Assembly: GCA_033002965.1 (NCBI GenBank)
Contig: JAURVB010014927.1
Coordinates: forward strand, 1-64,000
Direction: 5' to 3'
Source of the DNA: Piper betle
Taxonomy: Eukaryota; Streptophyta; Magnoliopsida; Piperales; Piperaceae
DNA length: 64,000 bases
Positions 8,640 to 20,261 of the stretch are shown here, piece after piece (within the stretch, counting starts at the first letter, position 1; the number at the start of each line of letters is the position of its first letter). The notes below the pieces were generated by a model that was not told where the DNA came from, did not search any database, and saw nothing but the letters and a program-made list of their open reading frames with translations. A program made the position numbers and the translations under genes.

Positions 8640-9515
8640 TATTTATATGATTCCCTTCCTAACCCTATATATAGTTTTTATTAAATTTTTAGTGAGGCAA
8701 GAGTTATTGTATTTGACATCACGTATACCGTGAGTGGGCTCATACGTAGGTCATAGCAGGCTCTAGATTAAGAGAGGGTTGTTCCATTTCCAAGGGATCT
8801 TTACATCTTTACGTCTTGAACTTCCTTACACCTGGAAAGGCATAGAGTAGACGAGTATTACTGTGTACAACACATGTCTATACTTGTGGTATCAAAAGGT
8901 ATTGAAGGTGACTATTTGAGAGACTTGTTCATTGTGTTTTTGGTCAGGAGTTATATGAAGGTTTGGAGATGACTTAGGATATGTACTTTTACTTGAGAGT
9001 GGGACTAGTTATTGTCGAGCGAGGTATTTGCCGAGAGCAGCATAGTATCAATTCAGTTCGGGATGTTATCGAGTATGCAGCTTGATGGTTCTTCAGTAAA
9101 TGCCCTTTGAGAGTTCATATGGAGAATATATAAATATAAATGGTTTTTCCTTTCTCGTGGAATATCAAACTCTGCTTACCAGTTTGTACTAGTTACTTTC
9201 CAAATTAGTGACACTCATTACTAACGCTTTTCTTATTATATATGTAGGTCTTGTATTCCTATGTTGGGTTGACTTTGGTGGATGGACAATTAGATGCTAC
9301 ACGCACATGTGTTTAGCGCCCCGTTGTCTTCTTTCGTACTTTTATCTGTATTGGATGTGTTTTCATGTATAACTAGTAATATCTTTCATTATTGAGATGC
9401 CAAGAAGGTTGTTTCGATGCATTTATCATTCAATTCTTACAGATTAATTGATTTAGACATAACTCAACTTGATCGTAACCGTTCTGATTCGGTTCTTAGG
9501 TTAAGCGAAATCCTT
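8640..9515 (+). repeat. family A gypsy-like 5' LTR, left end missing
   Basis: This stretch aligns by eye with the last part of the complete LTR at 48360-49286. Shared blocks include ATATGATT..CCTTCC..AACCCTATATATA, GTGAGYCAAGAGTT, TGTGTACAACACAT and GACATAACTCRACTYGATCGTAAC. It is followed near 9518-9534 by TTGGTATTAGACTC, a decayed form of the TGGTATCAGAGCC primer site. The left boundary, near 8637-8640, is where similarity begins. Confidence 0.75.
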
Positions 9516-10322
9516 ATAGTTTGGTATTAGACTCATTTCTTAGTTAATTTAGATGGAAGACTCTTGTTTTGAGCCAAGTGTGTGGAGCTGTCCTTAGTCA
9601 AGCTGGTAGGTCATTTCCTTTGGTCTTTTTAGAGGATTTCAGATCTTTTGCTTAGTCAGACCTGAGCAGTGCATGTCTTAATGTCAGGAGTTAAAGAGGA
9701 ATTTGGATAGATTTGAGATCCAAATTTTAGTAGATATCAGTAGGGATTTCACTGACATATCATGATAGGCTTAGAGACCCATCCCTCCCTTTCATTGTAC
9801 CAGATATTTGGACGAGTCAAAAGTGTCCACATGTTCAATCTACTGAGGTTGAAATGGATTATGACCAGGAGTACATGGAGCATCGGGGACATTATAGCAG
9901 TTTATTGTCCTTTTGCATGTCACAACTTCAGTCCAACTTCCTTGGGACTTGGAGTACATTGCAAGACGGTGGTATAAGAGATGTTATATGTAGGGAGCTT
10001 GGAGTAGGTAGACACTAGCAAAGTTACATGACACATGAGCATGGATCACCTAGTGCTTTGGACAGATCCATCAACCATAATTTGAGGTCTACCATGGAAA
10101 ACTTGAACCTTCAGAAAAATCCGTTGGGATGGAGGCTATAGCTATGTTGGTGAAGTCACTGGAGTATTTGGAGCACAAATGAGGGTATGGATAGATGACT
10201 TGAGATGGATCACTTCAAGGAGATAACTGTGGATGAGGATGAGTAGCAAAGAGTCCCTACTTTCCCATGGGCACTTCGTCGTCTCCCCCTCTTCCATTGG
10301 CGCATGTTCAATCCAACATTAT

Positions 10323-11512
10323 TGTTAGTTTAAATTCAATGACATGCAAGTAATAAACGGTCAAAACAAGTAATGTAATGATGAATTCGAGTATCGTCCC
10401 ACATAGAGATGAATTTCCTTAAATTAATTAAAGAAAATTAAATGAAGAACAAAACAAACACAATCGACTTAAATAAATCTAAATAATAACTTTAAATTAA
10501 AGGAGAAGTTAAAATGACAAAACTCATTCTAGAGTCAAATTTCCCTTAACATGAATTTAATCTTTATCACATTTTACTCTTATCTTCTATTCCTTCAGAT
10601 TATCAATCTAGGATAATTATATGACATGGTGGCCCACTTCTTCATGCTTCCATTATTTTGCTTTAATTTCTACCTCTCAGTGATAATTGATTAATCAATA
10701 AAATAATACATTAAGATTTGCCTTACAGTCATATACGGTGTTGTGTATCTCCCAACCATAACGACAAATAAGTCAAAAGACTCGTCGTATGATGAATTAT
10801 CAAAGACTAATCTAATTAATTTCTCTCAAAATCTAATTAAACCTCATTATCTAAGAAATGGGTAATCAATCTACTCTTAGCATTAAGAACATGATAATTC
10901 AAATGATCCGATTAAACAAAAGAATAAGAGGTTGAAATGAATTGAATTAAACCATGTTAAGTTCCATTCTTATCTAGAACAAAATAAAGGACTACTCCAT
11001 AATAAAAATAGAAAACATTATAAAGAAAAACTACTTCTTATTATGAAAGGAAAATTATTACAAAAATGAGAACTACTTCTAAGCCAAGAGTTGAGATATC
11101 TCAAAAAACAAATGACCACCCCTTTATATAGAAAATGAGTTGGTCATAAGATATATGAATTTAAGGAAGGTATTCACAAATCAATGTATTCTAATTGATC
11201 TTGATGTCCATTCAAATTTCCAACTCCTCAACGTACTCAAATGCAGCGAAAGCAATGTACACCCATCCTCATTGAGCTTTGTGAACTACATAAATTGTAG
11301 CCATTGGGTGGGGCCATGATCTTTTAATTTCAAAGCTTAATTTATTTCATCTTTTTCTGCATTAAAACTCCAAAATTAAGCTTATCTCATAAAATATTTA
11401 ATTAACTAGAATAAAACGAGAAATATCACGTAATTAATAATGTTTATACCTAGGAAAGTACAAAATCATATTAAAAACATGGGTAAATATTGTATACTTT
11501 AAACACTTAACA
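10323..11512. mobile_element. putative solo LTR or TIR element inserted in the gypsy-like region
   Basis: An AT-rich block of 1190 bp interrupts gypsy-like sequence that is continuous in the related copy near 20920-20985. It starts TGTTAGTTTAA and ends TTAAACACTTAACA, giving near-perfect inverted ends with TG...CA. The flanking 5-mers are ATTAT (10318-10322) and ATTAC (11513-11517), a target duplication with one change. There is no open reading frame. A solo LTR fits the 5-bp duplication best, but a small TIR element is possible. Confidence 0.55.
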
Positions 11513-11885
11513 ATTACCTTTGGCTTATCTTTATTAGACAGAGGTATGAACACATCGAGGATGAGTGAAACTAGCCTTGACCCTAGATTTAAACATTTGA
11601 CTAGATTTCACACGATTTGCTAGTAGCAAATCAATGATTGCTATTGAGAGTCAATCAACGCTTATAGGAGGACTCACCCCAGATTGCAAGAGATAAGTGT
11701 AGGCTTTGCATCAATTTTGCCACCATATGTGTCATCACCATGATCCAGACCGCTTCAGATTAGACACGTATGGTTGAATGATCTAAGCCGAGTTGTTAGC
11801 AGCCACCTTTGGGGAGACAAACACATGCAGGAAGATATGCCTGAGACAAAAGTGGTTCACGACTTACATGATAAGAATTAGGCCC

Positions 11886-12310
11886 TTACTACCTAGATAG
11901 CACTACTACTGACCTAGTTGCCCAACCACCTTCCATGATACACTACTGTCATTTGAGTGGCATGACTGCCGTTTGAGTTGCACATCTGTCATCTGTGATG
12001 CACTACAATAGACCGAGTTGCACAACCACCTTCCGTAATGTACTACTGCCGTTCGAGTTACACGACCACCGTTCGAGTTGCATGACCACCGTTTGTGATG
12101 CACTACAACCGTCCGCTTTGTGCAACTACCGTTTGTGATGCACTACTGTTGACCGAGTTACAGACCGCTGCTTGAGTTGCACAACTACCGTTTGTGATGC
12201 ACTACCGCCATCTGAGTTGCACGAACCCTATCTAAGTTGCACAAATACTATCTGTGATGAACTACCACTATCCATGATGCACTACCACTGACCGAGTATG
12301 CACTACCACT
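11886..12310 (+). repeat. minisatellite, roughly 40-bp units
   Basis: Alternating blocks GAGTTGCACGACCACC and GTTTGTGATGCACTACYGCC repeat about ten times with point changes. The pair makes a unit of about 40 bp built from two half-units of about 20 bp. The same array occurs in the second family A element at 44105-44405, so it is a component of that family rather than a local expansion. Confidence 0.85.
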
Positions 12311-13458
12311 GTTCGTGTATCGCATTTTGTCAACCGAGTGGAGCAGTTAGTATGGAGGCCAAAGCCAAGTAATTGCCCACAAGAAGACAAGTACTTGAGG
12401 GATTTTAGAGTCTTGCCAGGAGACCTCATGTTACAGCTTTCAAATCCAAGTAGGGTAAGAGATTGAAGATAAGATATGATTACAATGGCATCTGCAGGGT
12501 AGGGGAGAGTTAGGACCACTGTGATTATTATGATGAGATGACATATAATTGACTTCATCAACTATCTTGCATACCATTGCCTTGACCTAACACCCTTAAG
12601 TCAAAAGTATATTACAAGAAAGTCTTATTAGACAGTATTAGAGGCAGTCTCAGATGGATGTAGATGGGTGGAGACAGAGAAGATGGCAGTATGATTCCAG
12701 ATGGGATATCATAGTGGTCAGATTGTTTAGTCACCATGATAGTGCATCCATGTGCTTATAGCTAGGGTATACAAATTAGATGGTTAGCAGACGATCAGAA
12801 ACGCAAAGTAACCTCATTCAATGATTGGCCCAGCCAGCGAGAAGTGTTCGACACATGCTAGAACCTTTGGCATTAGATGAGGGTTTAGTGATGGAGTGTC
12901 CTTCAGAGAGAGTGTGATTTCCTTGTGCTCCGTTAACATGATTAGGTCCTTACCTCGAACTAAAGGATTTAGCCTTTGCACCATGTATAGAAAGTACCAT
13001 TGCGGTACTATTTAGGGCTTGCAGTTCAGGTAGTCGCCTGTAGATCAATCTTGCGGTGAGGACTATAGCCCAGCTTGGGAGCAACACAATCAGGGCCTTC
13101 AATTAGACTCAGACAACGCTGACCAGATAGAGGGAAATCAGTGTATGCTTATTTTGACTGATAGGCTTGCTTGAGAGTCTACCACGCGGTAGTAGTTATG
13201 TAAGTCAAGATTAACACTATAAATTGGTACGGGACAGCAGGTCACACACCACTAAAGAACGAATGAGTCGCATGTCAAACCTCAATACTAGTCCTTGTAG
13301 GCTCGAGGGGAGATAATAATTCCTTGGATTGTTTTAACCCCGCCCTTTTAGAAGTGTATAACTAATACTCTATCGAGAAACACATGCCTACTATTAGCTA
13401 ATTAGACTAAAGCTACTTAAGAGTCATCTCTTAGACTCATCATTGATTTACTATTCTA

Positions 13459-16260
13459 TTGGCTGGCCACTTATGGCCGAGTCCAATCATGATGATCTTA
13501 GAGCCATGTCCACAAACCTTCCGATGTTTTCAGCTGCCCATTATCCTACACAAAGTTTTTATTACCACTTTGTAACTCAGATGGAGATCCACAAATCACC
13601 ACAGATAGAGTGATGTACTTACCTAATAGGATTTTCTTAACTCAGCGCACTACCCCGTACACCTGAGTTAGACCACGCGAGGATGAAACACCTACTAGTT
13701 AGAATTCAAAAGTAGTGTGACTAGACTTCTACGAGGAACCTAGTCACCTTTTTTATAACCTATAAATGTTAGATAGAGGCAAGCCTTCACCCGAGTATTT
13801 CCACACACTCCTCTAACTATACCTGTCCTACCACCTGTTACCCAGATAGTTGATATGAAAAGACATTGACCAATGCACATGCGATAAACCAGATTTAGAT
13901 TTCACAGTTTCATGCAAAGTATGCCCTCATACTCCTCAAGATATGTAGTGCATGCACAGGTGTGTTTGCCACCATTTTGTCACAGAGAGCTCCCTTCAAC
14001 GGTTAGTGATTTTATTGATAGTTACCAGAGCCATAATACACAGTAGAGTCATAGCACCTGTCCTTGTTCCCTTATGGAAAAAAGTGAGATACATGACTTG
14101 GGACCAAGTTAGCTAGGACCCGGTGAGTGGTACAACCCTTCGTACAAGGACACCTGAGTATTTGACCTAGAATGGCGATAGTAAGCGGTAGAGCTCATTA
14201 GTTTATACCCTTACATTGTACCAAAGTGCATCGTATAGCTGCCGGACCTACAATAGAGTGCCCTGAGCGTATACGTAGTCGACCTTCCACATCGATGAGG
14301 ATTAGGGAGACATGGGTAGGTGTCAGCCTATATACCTTTCACCTGACATAGTTTTTCCTGATGTAGCTTAGACAAATACCCTGCAATATTCTAGAGTACC
14401 TGCTTGACCAACCCAATAGGACCTTAGGGGTGGGCCTAGGTTTGTCCACCGAGGTCATTGCATATTAGTCCCCATAGTTTGCATAAGAGTTAGTTCAGTC
14501 TAATGATTCCCACATGTATGGTCTTGTCTAGCCAAATCAGTAAAGTGCTAGTGAGCTTCATTAGAGTTTGAGAGTCCCACTTCATGTTGGTTTGTTCGGA
14601 TGTGTGCAACCAGCTTTTGAGGGAAAGCTACCTTCCAAGTTATAGCTTAGTAGCGATAGTCTTGCCAACTCACTAGCTTTTGTAGTAGAATCGTCCGATC
14701 ACAGTTGACGTGGAAATTTTGGGGACGAAATTTTTATAAAGAGGAGAGGTTATAAAACCCCAGCTTCGGGTTAGGGTTATGTTACTTTGCCTTATTCGGA
14801 CTAATCTTGAGTCAGTTAGAGTCAGACCATCTTTAAGACCATGAGTATGGGGCTAGCCATTTATGACCGAGTCTAATCATGATGATCTTAGAGCCATGTC
14901 CACAAACCTTCTGATGTTTTCAGCTGCCCATTATCCTACACAAAGTTTTTATTACCACTTTGTAACTCAGACGGAGATCCACAAATCACCACAGATAGAG
15001 TGATGTACTTACCTAGTAGGATTTTCTTAATCTCGTACACTTGAGTCAAACCACGTGAAGATGAAACACCTACTAGTTAGAATTCGAAAGTAGTGTGACC
15101 AAACTTCCATGAGGGACCTAGTCTCCTTTTTTATAACCCATAAACATCAACTAGAGTCAAGCCTTCACCCGAGTATTTCCACACACTCCTCTAACTATAC
15201 TTGTCCTCCCACCTGTTACCCAGATAGTTGATATGAAAAGACATTGACCAATACACATGCGATAAACTAGATTTAGATTCCACAGTTTCACACAAAGTAT
15301 GCCCTCATACTCCTCAAGATATGTAGTGCATGCACAGGTGTGTTTGCCACCATCACGCCACAGAGAGCTCCCTTCAACAGTTAGTGGTTGTATAGATAGT
15401 TATCAGAGCCATAATATACAATAGAGTCATAACACCTGTCCTCGTTCCCTTATGGAACAAAGTGAGATACACGACTTGGGAGCAAGTTAGTTAGGACCCA
15501 GTGAGTGGTACAGTTCTTCATGCAAGGATAGCTGAGTATTTGATGTAGAACGGTGACAGTGAGCGGTAGATCTCATTAGTTTATACCCTTACATTATACC
15601 AGAGTGCATTTTATGCGAGCAAGACTTACAGGACACCTTTGTATAGCTATAGGACCTACAACAGACTGCTCTGAGAGTATACGTAGTTGACCTTCCACAT
15701 TAATGAGGAATAGGGAGACATGGGTAGGTGTTAGCCTATATACCATTCACTTGACATAGTTTTTTCTAATGTAACTTAGACTAGTGCCCTGCGGTACTCT
15801 AGAGTACCTGCTTGACCAACCCAATAGGCCCTTAGGGGTGGACCTAGGTTTTTCCGCCGAGGTCATTGCATATCAGTCCCCATAGTTTGCATAAGAGTCA
15901 GTTCAGCCTAATGATTCCAGCACGTATGGTCTTGTCTAGCCAAATCAGTAAAGTGCTAGCAAGCTTCATCAAAGTTTGAGAGTCGTGCTTCATGTTGGTG
16001 TGTTCGGATGTGTGCAACCAGTTTTTGAGGGAAAGCTACCCTCCAGATTATAGCTTAGTAACTGTAGTCTTGCCAACTCACTAGCTTTTGTAGTAGAACC
16101 GTTTGATCACAATTGATGTGGAAATTTTGGGGACAAAATTTTTATAAAGAAGAGAGGTTATAAAACCCCAGCTTTGGGTTAGGGCTTTACCCACTTGTTA
16201 CTTTGCCTGATTCGAGCTAGTCTCGAGTCAGTTTGAGCCGGACCATCTTAAAGACCATTA
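13459..16260 (+). repeat. tandem duplication, about 1.39-kb period
   Basis: The block 13459-14850 is repeated at 14851-16260 with scattered substitutions. Both begin GGCTRGCCAYTTATGRCCGAGTC. Both run through the LTR-proximal internal sequence and into the first 100 bp or so of the LTR (TATAAAACCCCAGC at 14752 and 16159). The unit therefore contains an LTR start and an internal 3' end, as expected from unequal recombination or template switching. Confidence 0.85.
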
Positions 16261-16930
16261 GTATGGGGCCTAGATGGCCGTACAAGCATGCTATGGAGGT
16301 TGAGTATGTCCGATTTACAGATGAAACCTTTAGTTATCCCGCAATAGAGAATGAGTTATCAGTGTATACATGAGGTATATAGATTTTTTGTTTGTGTTAG
16401 CTCAGGGGTTTTAGGGCTAGATCTGGGTCATTGCAGCATTTAGTATCTGTTTGGGCTTTTACAGGGTACCTCATTGACATGCATACAGGGATTTTGGAGT
16501 ACCGGATTTCCACTGTGGGCCCAGCTTGATTTGACTCTCAGATCTTTGTCCGATCGAGTTTAGGGTTTCGGGACCATTTAGCTTCTTTCCCTCAATTTTT
16601 GTCCATAGAGTCTTCCTTTTAACTGTATTGATCCAAGCTTTCTGTCTACACGCCCATGCACGTACACACACACACACATATTGTATATACCCCAGGGGGT
16701 CCCCACTAGGCCCACGAGTTGTCAGGCATTTAGATCATAACACATGGCAAGATCTGGCCTATCCATGTTAGCCCTAGCATTGGTCAACCAAATTTTAGAA
16801 TATTTTCTCCTGTATTTTCAGAATATTTTGACTATTGGGGCCACGGTCACTTCGACATGCCTCTAGCGAGACTCTACCACCCTCTGGCCATTGAAGTGGT
16901 GCCATTGTGACCAGCTCGCAACCGGCTACC
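16159..16930 (+). repeat. family A 3' LTR, truncated by a family B LTR
   Basis: It starts TATAAAACCCCAGCTTTGGG just after the purine tract AGAAGAGAGGT. It matches 45938-46735 closely, through a CA repeat near 16668 and the GACTATTGGGGCCACGGTCAC block, and stops matching at GGCTACC. The next base opens the family B LTR. Confidence 0.75.
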
Positions 16931-17178
16931 TGTAAAACCCATGATTCGAGTCAAGGTTTTATATTCAGAACCGGTCGGTTCGACCATTATTTTCGAGTCA
17001 AGTGAGTTTTAGAACACGTGTATTGAGCCGACACCAGTCACGTGTATGAGCTATGAGGCTCATGCCTACCCAAGTATATGATGATAACGTCATGAACACA
17101 ACAGAACAGAATGAGTTATCAAATATATGAGAGTATGCCAGTTACCTTTTTTTATTTTTATATATAGTGAATTGTAGA

Positions 17179-17330
17179 TGTAACGACCCAGCCCAAAGTG
17201 CAACGTAATGGGCTAAGTCATTTTTACAATGGGTACCCTGGAAGTTAAAGATTTCTAGTCCATTCCCACTTATAAAAAGGATCTTCTCCCAGTAGGTATT
17301 AGATGTGGGACTAAGTTGAGGGATCTCACA
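17179..17330 (-). repeat. TRIM LTR (left)
   Basis: 152 bp. The TATA-like core TATAAAAAGG is seen on the plus strand near 17273. It has a short deletion near TTTTTACAATGGG compared with the other LTR. Confidence 0.88.
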
Positions 17331-17558
17331 ATCCACCCACCTTAGGAAATTTCGTCCTCGAAATGCTTATTTTTGGCCCATTGCTAGCCCCAACCCATGT
17401 CCTTTTTGGCCCGTGACCGGCAGCCTAGCCAACGTTTCTAGTCTTGGCCCGTTGCTAACCCCAGCCCACGACCTTTTTGACCCATGACCAGCAGCCTAGC
17501 CAACATCCCTAGTCCATCCCACCATCTAACACGGAACCAGGTCAGCTCTGATACCATT

Positions 17559-17712
17559 TGTAATGACTCAGCCCAAAGTGCAACATAATGGGCTAAGTCA
17601 TTTCTTTAAAATGAGTACCCCGAAAGTTAAAGATCTCTAGTCAATTCCCACTTATAAACAGGATCTTCTCCCGGTAGGTATTAGATGTGGGACTAAGTTG
17701 AGGGATCTCACA
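17559..17712 (-). repeat. TRIM LTR (right)
   Basis: 154 bp, beginning TGTAATGACTCAGCCC and ending GGGATCTCACA, directly before the GTAGA target duplication. Confidence 0.88.
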
Positions 17713-20261
17713 GTAGATTTAGTTTTAGGCCGTTTATCGTGTTAGAACGCGTTACTGGTAGTTTGGGTGGGTTGTTAGTTATAGAGCATGTCATTATGAT
17801 GTTTTGGTGTTTGTTTGATTTTATGGGATTTTTCCCGATTTTTTGTAGGATTTAATACGACATAGTTATTATTCTTGACTCAAGCCAGAGACGAGTCAAG
17901 TGATATTTACAAGTTTGCCACCTAAACATTTCTTCTCCTCCCCCTACACTTTCCCCTTCCAAACCCTAGCTGCCCCCACTGTTTGGTGCCGCCACCACCG
18001 GCGTTGTCGTCGCCTTGCTACCGGGCGTCGCCGCCTAGCCCCGCCATGGCGTCGTCGTGCCACCCCGACCAGTCCAGACCACCATCTGGCCACTGCGACG
18101 CCAGATCGCCATGCCTAGCACCACGCCCGCGTTGCGCTCGTGTCACCAATTTCGCTGCCGACGACCGTCATCACTGCGATCGAGTGGTCACCTCGACGTC
18201 TTCGACCAACCCACAACTGTCCCTGACCAGATCGGAACCTATCGCCGCCCATCCTGGCCGGATTTAGTCGCCCACCACCGATCCTCTATTTTAGCCATTT
18301 TCCGGTGAGGCGCCACCTCTTCCGACCATGTTGACGCCATAGACATGTTGGGCTCACCGAGCCGGTTCCAATGGTACCCAATACCATTGCTTTCCAACCA
18401 GTAGACGCCGCCGGCGGTTGTTGCCGGAAGCTGCCGAAAAACCAGATTTGTTGGAATTCGTCGGATCTTCCACAGAGCTCATCCAGTCGATCCCAATCGA
18501 AATTTGGATGCTGATGAGTGCCAAATTCGAGCTCCGAGACACACGACGGAACCCTAGTCGTCGCCAATTGCCAACGACATGAGGTATAATTACCTCCGAA
18601 TTTATAATTTAAACTTGATGATTGTTAGCACATCATGCAAGGGTTGGTTTATTGATGTGATTAATGCTTTATTATGGATGAAATGATGAGTTGCATGATG
18701 AGATTAAGTGTGAATGCAGAGTAAGTGATCTAATGAGAGCATGATAAGTGATTACGACGTAACTTAGAAAAACACAATAAAATTGGTATGAATTGGATTA
18801 GTTAGAATTACTTTTATACTTATGATTATTTGACTGTTGATTGATGTTCATTGAATTTGATGCATCATTTACTTAGCAGGTATTAGTAATTAGTTTTGAT
18901 GTGTAGGTACAGAGTAGGAGCTCGCCACCTAGGCGCGATGACACGTTTGGAGCTTCTACCAGGTCCGTTTAAGAAACGTCTCTGTTTTACGCTCTTCTAT
19001 TGTATGTTTATTTTATTATCCGCAGGACGGGTTAAGTGGCATTTTTTCAAATCCCACTTAACTCAGGCCATTTAACCAAACAGTTTTCCGGATTAATAAC
19101 CCCTCGAGGATGAGATCCCTTGAGGATGATTTTGAAAACAAGATCCACCACAAGTTGCCTTCAGGCCTATTATATAAATCCCTACCTAGCCTTATATACA
19201 TGTAATTTTCGCGTTTTCAGTGAGACGAGAGATGGAGAAACTGACTGCACGTACCATGAGCAGATGTCGTGATAGTCAAAGCAGGCTCTGGATTAGTGCC
19301 AGCGGACTGTTCCATTCCTGAGGGATCCTGACAACTCCGCATTTGAGTTCCTCACACCCGGAGTACTTGGCCTTCGTGCTCAAGGCCAGGAGAAATATGG
19401 AGGTAAGGAGAGGGCTTAGGATTTGAGACTAGAAAATGAAGTAAGAAAATGTCAAGAGCGGCATCAGCAGCAACAGATCAGTAAGTTCGGGATGTTACCG
19501 GGTCTGCAGCCCAGTGGCTCCTCAGTAGTGCCCTTTAGAGTATTCATGTGGAGTATATGATGTTTTCTTTCATATGAGAGTTTGCTCTCATAGCTAGCTT
19601 GTTATAGTTATTTTATTTTCCGGACCAGTAATACTTGTTACTGACTTGTTTTTATACTATATGTAGGTAATAATCACGAGTTGGAGGAGCCAGCTTGGAC
19701 GGAAGAGCACTGTTGTCACTTGCACACATGTCAGTCGATTGAGTGATTATATTGTGTTTATGATGTTATTATATAGTGAATGGTGTGATTAAATGCTTGA
19801 GACATGATGATGTGACATGATTAAATGTTAAGACATGATAGAATGTGAAACATGAATAGAGTGCACAGTGGAAGCGTTGTGGGTTGAGACCCCAGTTCTA
19901 GAATGAGTTGAAAATATATTAGATTGTGTGTTAATAAAATTGTTGATATATGTATATACTTGTATATATTATTTTGATAGGGTGGACCATAATTGCACTT
20001 TAGGGGAGACTTCTGTCCGTTGTATTATAGAATTTTTATTAATTTTGATCGTAATCGTATTGTTGTATGAATTACCTTGCACATCATCCATGTAGTATCA
20101 TGTTAGGATTTTGAGCATTTATCCATGTATGACGAGTCGTATCTTCATCTTAAGACGCCGAGATTAGATCTGCATGAGTTGGGTTCGGGTTAGCCAACCT
20201 AACCGGGGCTTGTAACATACCGGTTCGGCTCACGAGCGTGGACTGGATTTGGGGTGTTATA

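Larger units (their letters stand above)
9516..16158 (+). mobile_element. family A gypsy-like internal region, no intact coding capacity
   Basis: The region lies between a decayed primer site (around 9520) and a purine tract plus LTR start (16140-16159). The end GTGGAAATTTTGGGGACAAAATTTTTATAAAG before the LTR is the style of plant Del/Tekay-type gypsy elements. No reverse transcriptase, integrase or gag motif could be read on either strand, so it is a non-autonomous or fully decayed element. It includes a 1.19-kb insertion (10323-11512), a minisatellite (11886-12310) and a tandem duplication of its 3' end. Parts recur at 20262-20940 and 44105-45937. Confidence 0.7.
17179..17712 (-). mobile_element. 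TRIM element, single unit, in the family B LTR
   Basis: It is the same family as 3916-4844 but on the opposite strand. LTRs are 17179-17330 and 17559-17712 (TGTAACGACCCAGCCC to GGGATCTCACA as written). The primer site reads CAGCTCTGATACCA on the plus strand (17543-17556), and the purine tract is opposite ATCCACCCACCTT (17331-17343). The target duplication GTAGA is perfect (17174-17178 and 17713-17717). The two LTRs are close to each other in sequence, so the insertion is fairly recent. Confidence 0.92.
16931..20261 (+). repeat. family B gypsy-like LTR (contains a nested TRIM)
   Basis: It begins TGTAAAACCCATGATTCG and ends GATTTGGGGTGTTATA, giving inverted TGTAAAACCC/GGGTGTTATA ends. A primer site follows five bases later. 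It is 3331 bp with the TRIM and about 2.79 kb without it. A GC-rich stretch (17935-18560) rich in CG dinucleotides contains several chance open frames that are not genes. An antisense fragment of the same LTR lies at about 51109-52054 and ends at the same TGTAAAACC boundary, which confirms the left end. Confidence 0.75.

Noticed and set aside
9762..9977. 71-codon open frame in the gypsy-like leader
   Set aside because: It is about where gag could start, but no gag motif is readable, and the related leader at 20262-20940 does not keep this frame.
11886..12310. CRISPR-like array
   Set aside because: Units are directly tandem with no unique spacers, diverge gradually and sit inside a plant retroelement. 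It is a minisatellite.
17900..18567. Several overlapping open frames in GC-rich sequence on both strands
   Set aside because: They lie inside the family B LTR, overlap in many frames, are arginine/proline/serine-rich as expected from CG-rich DNA, and have no recognised domain.
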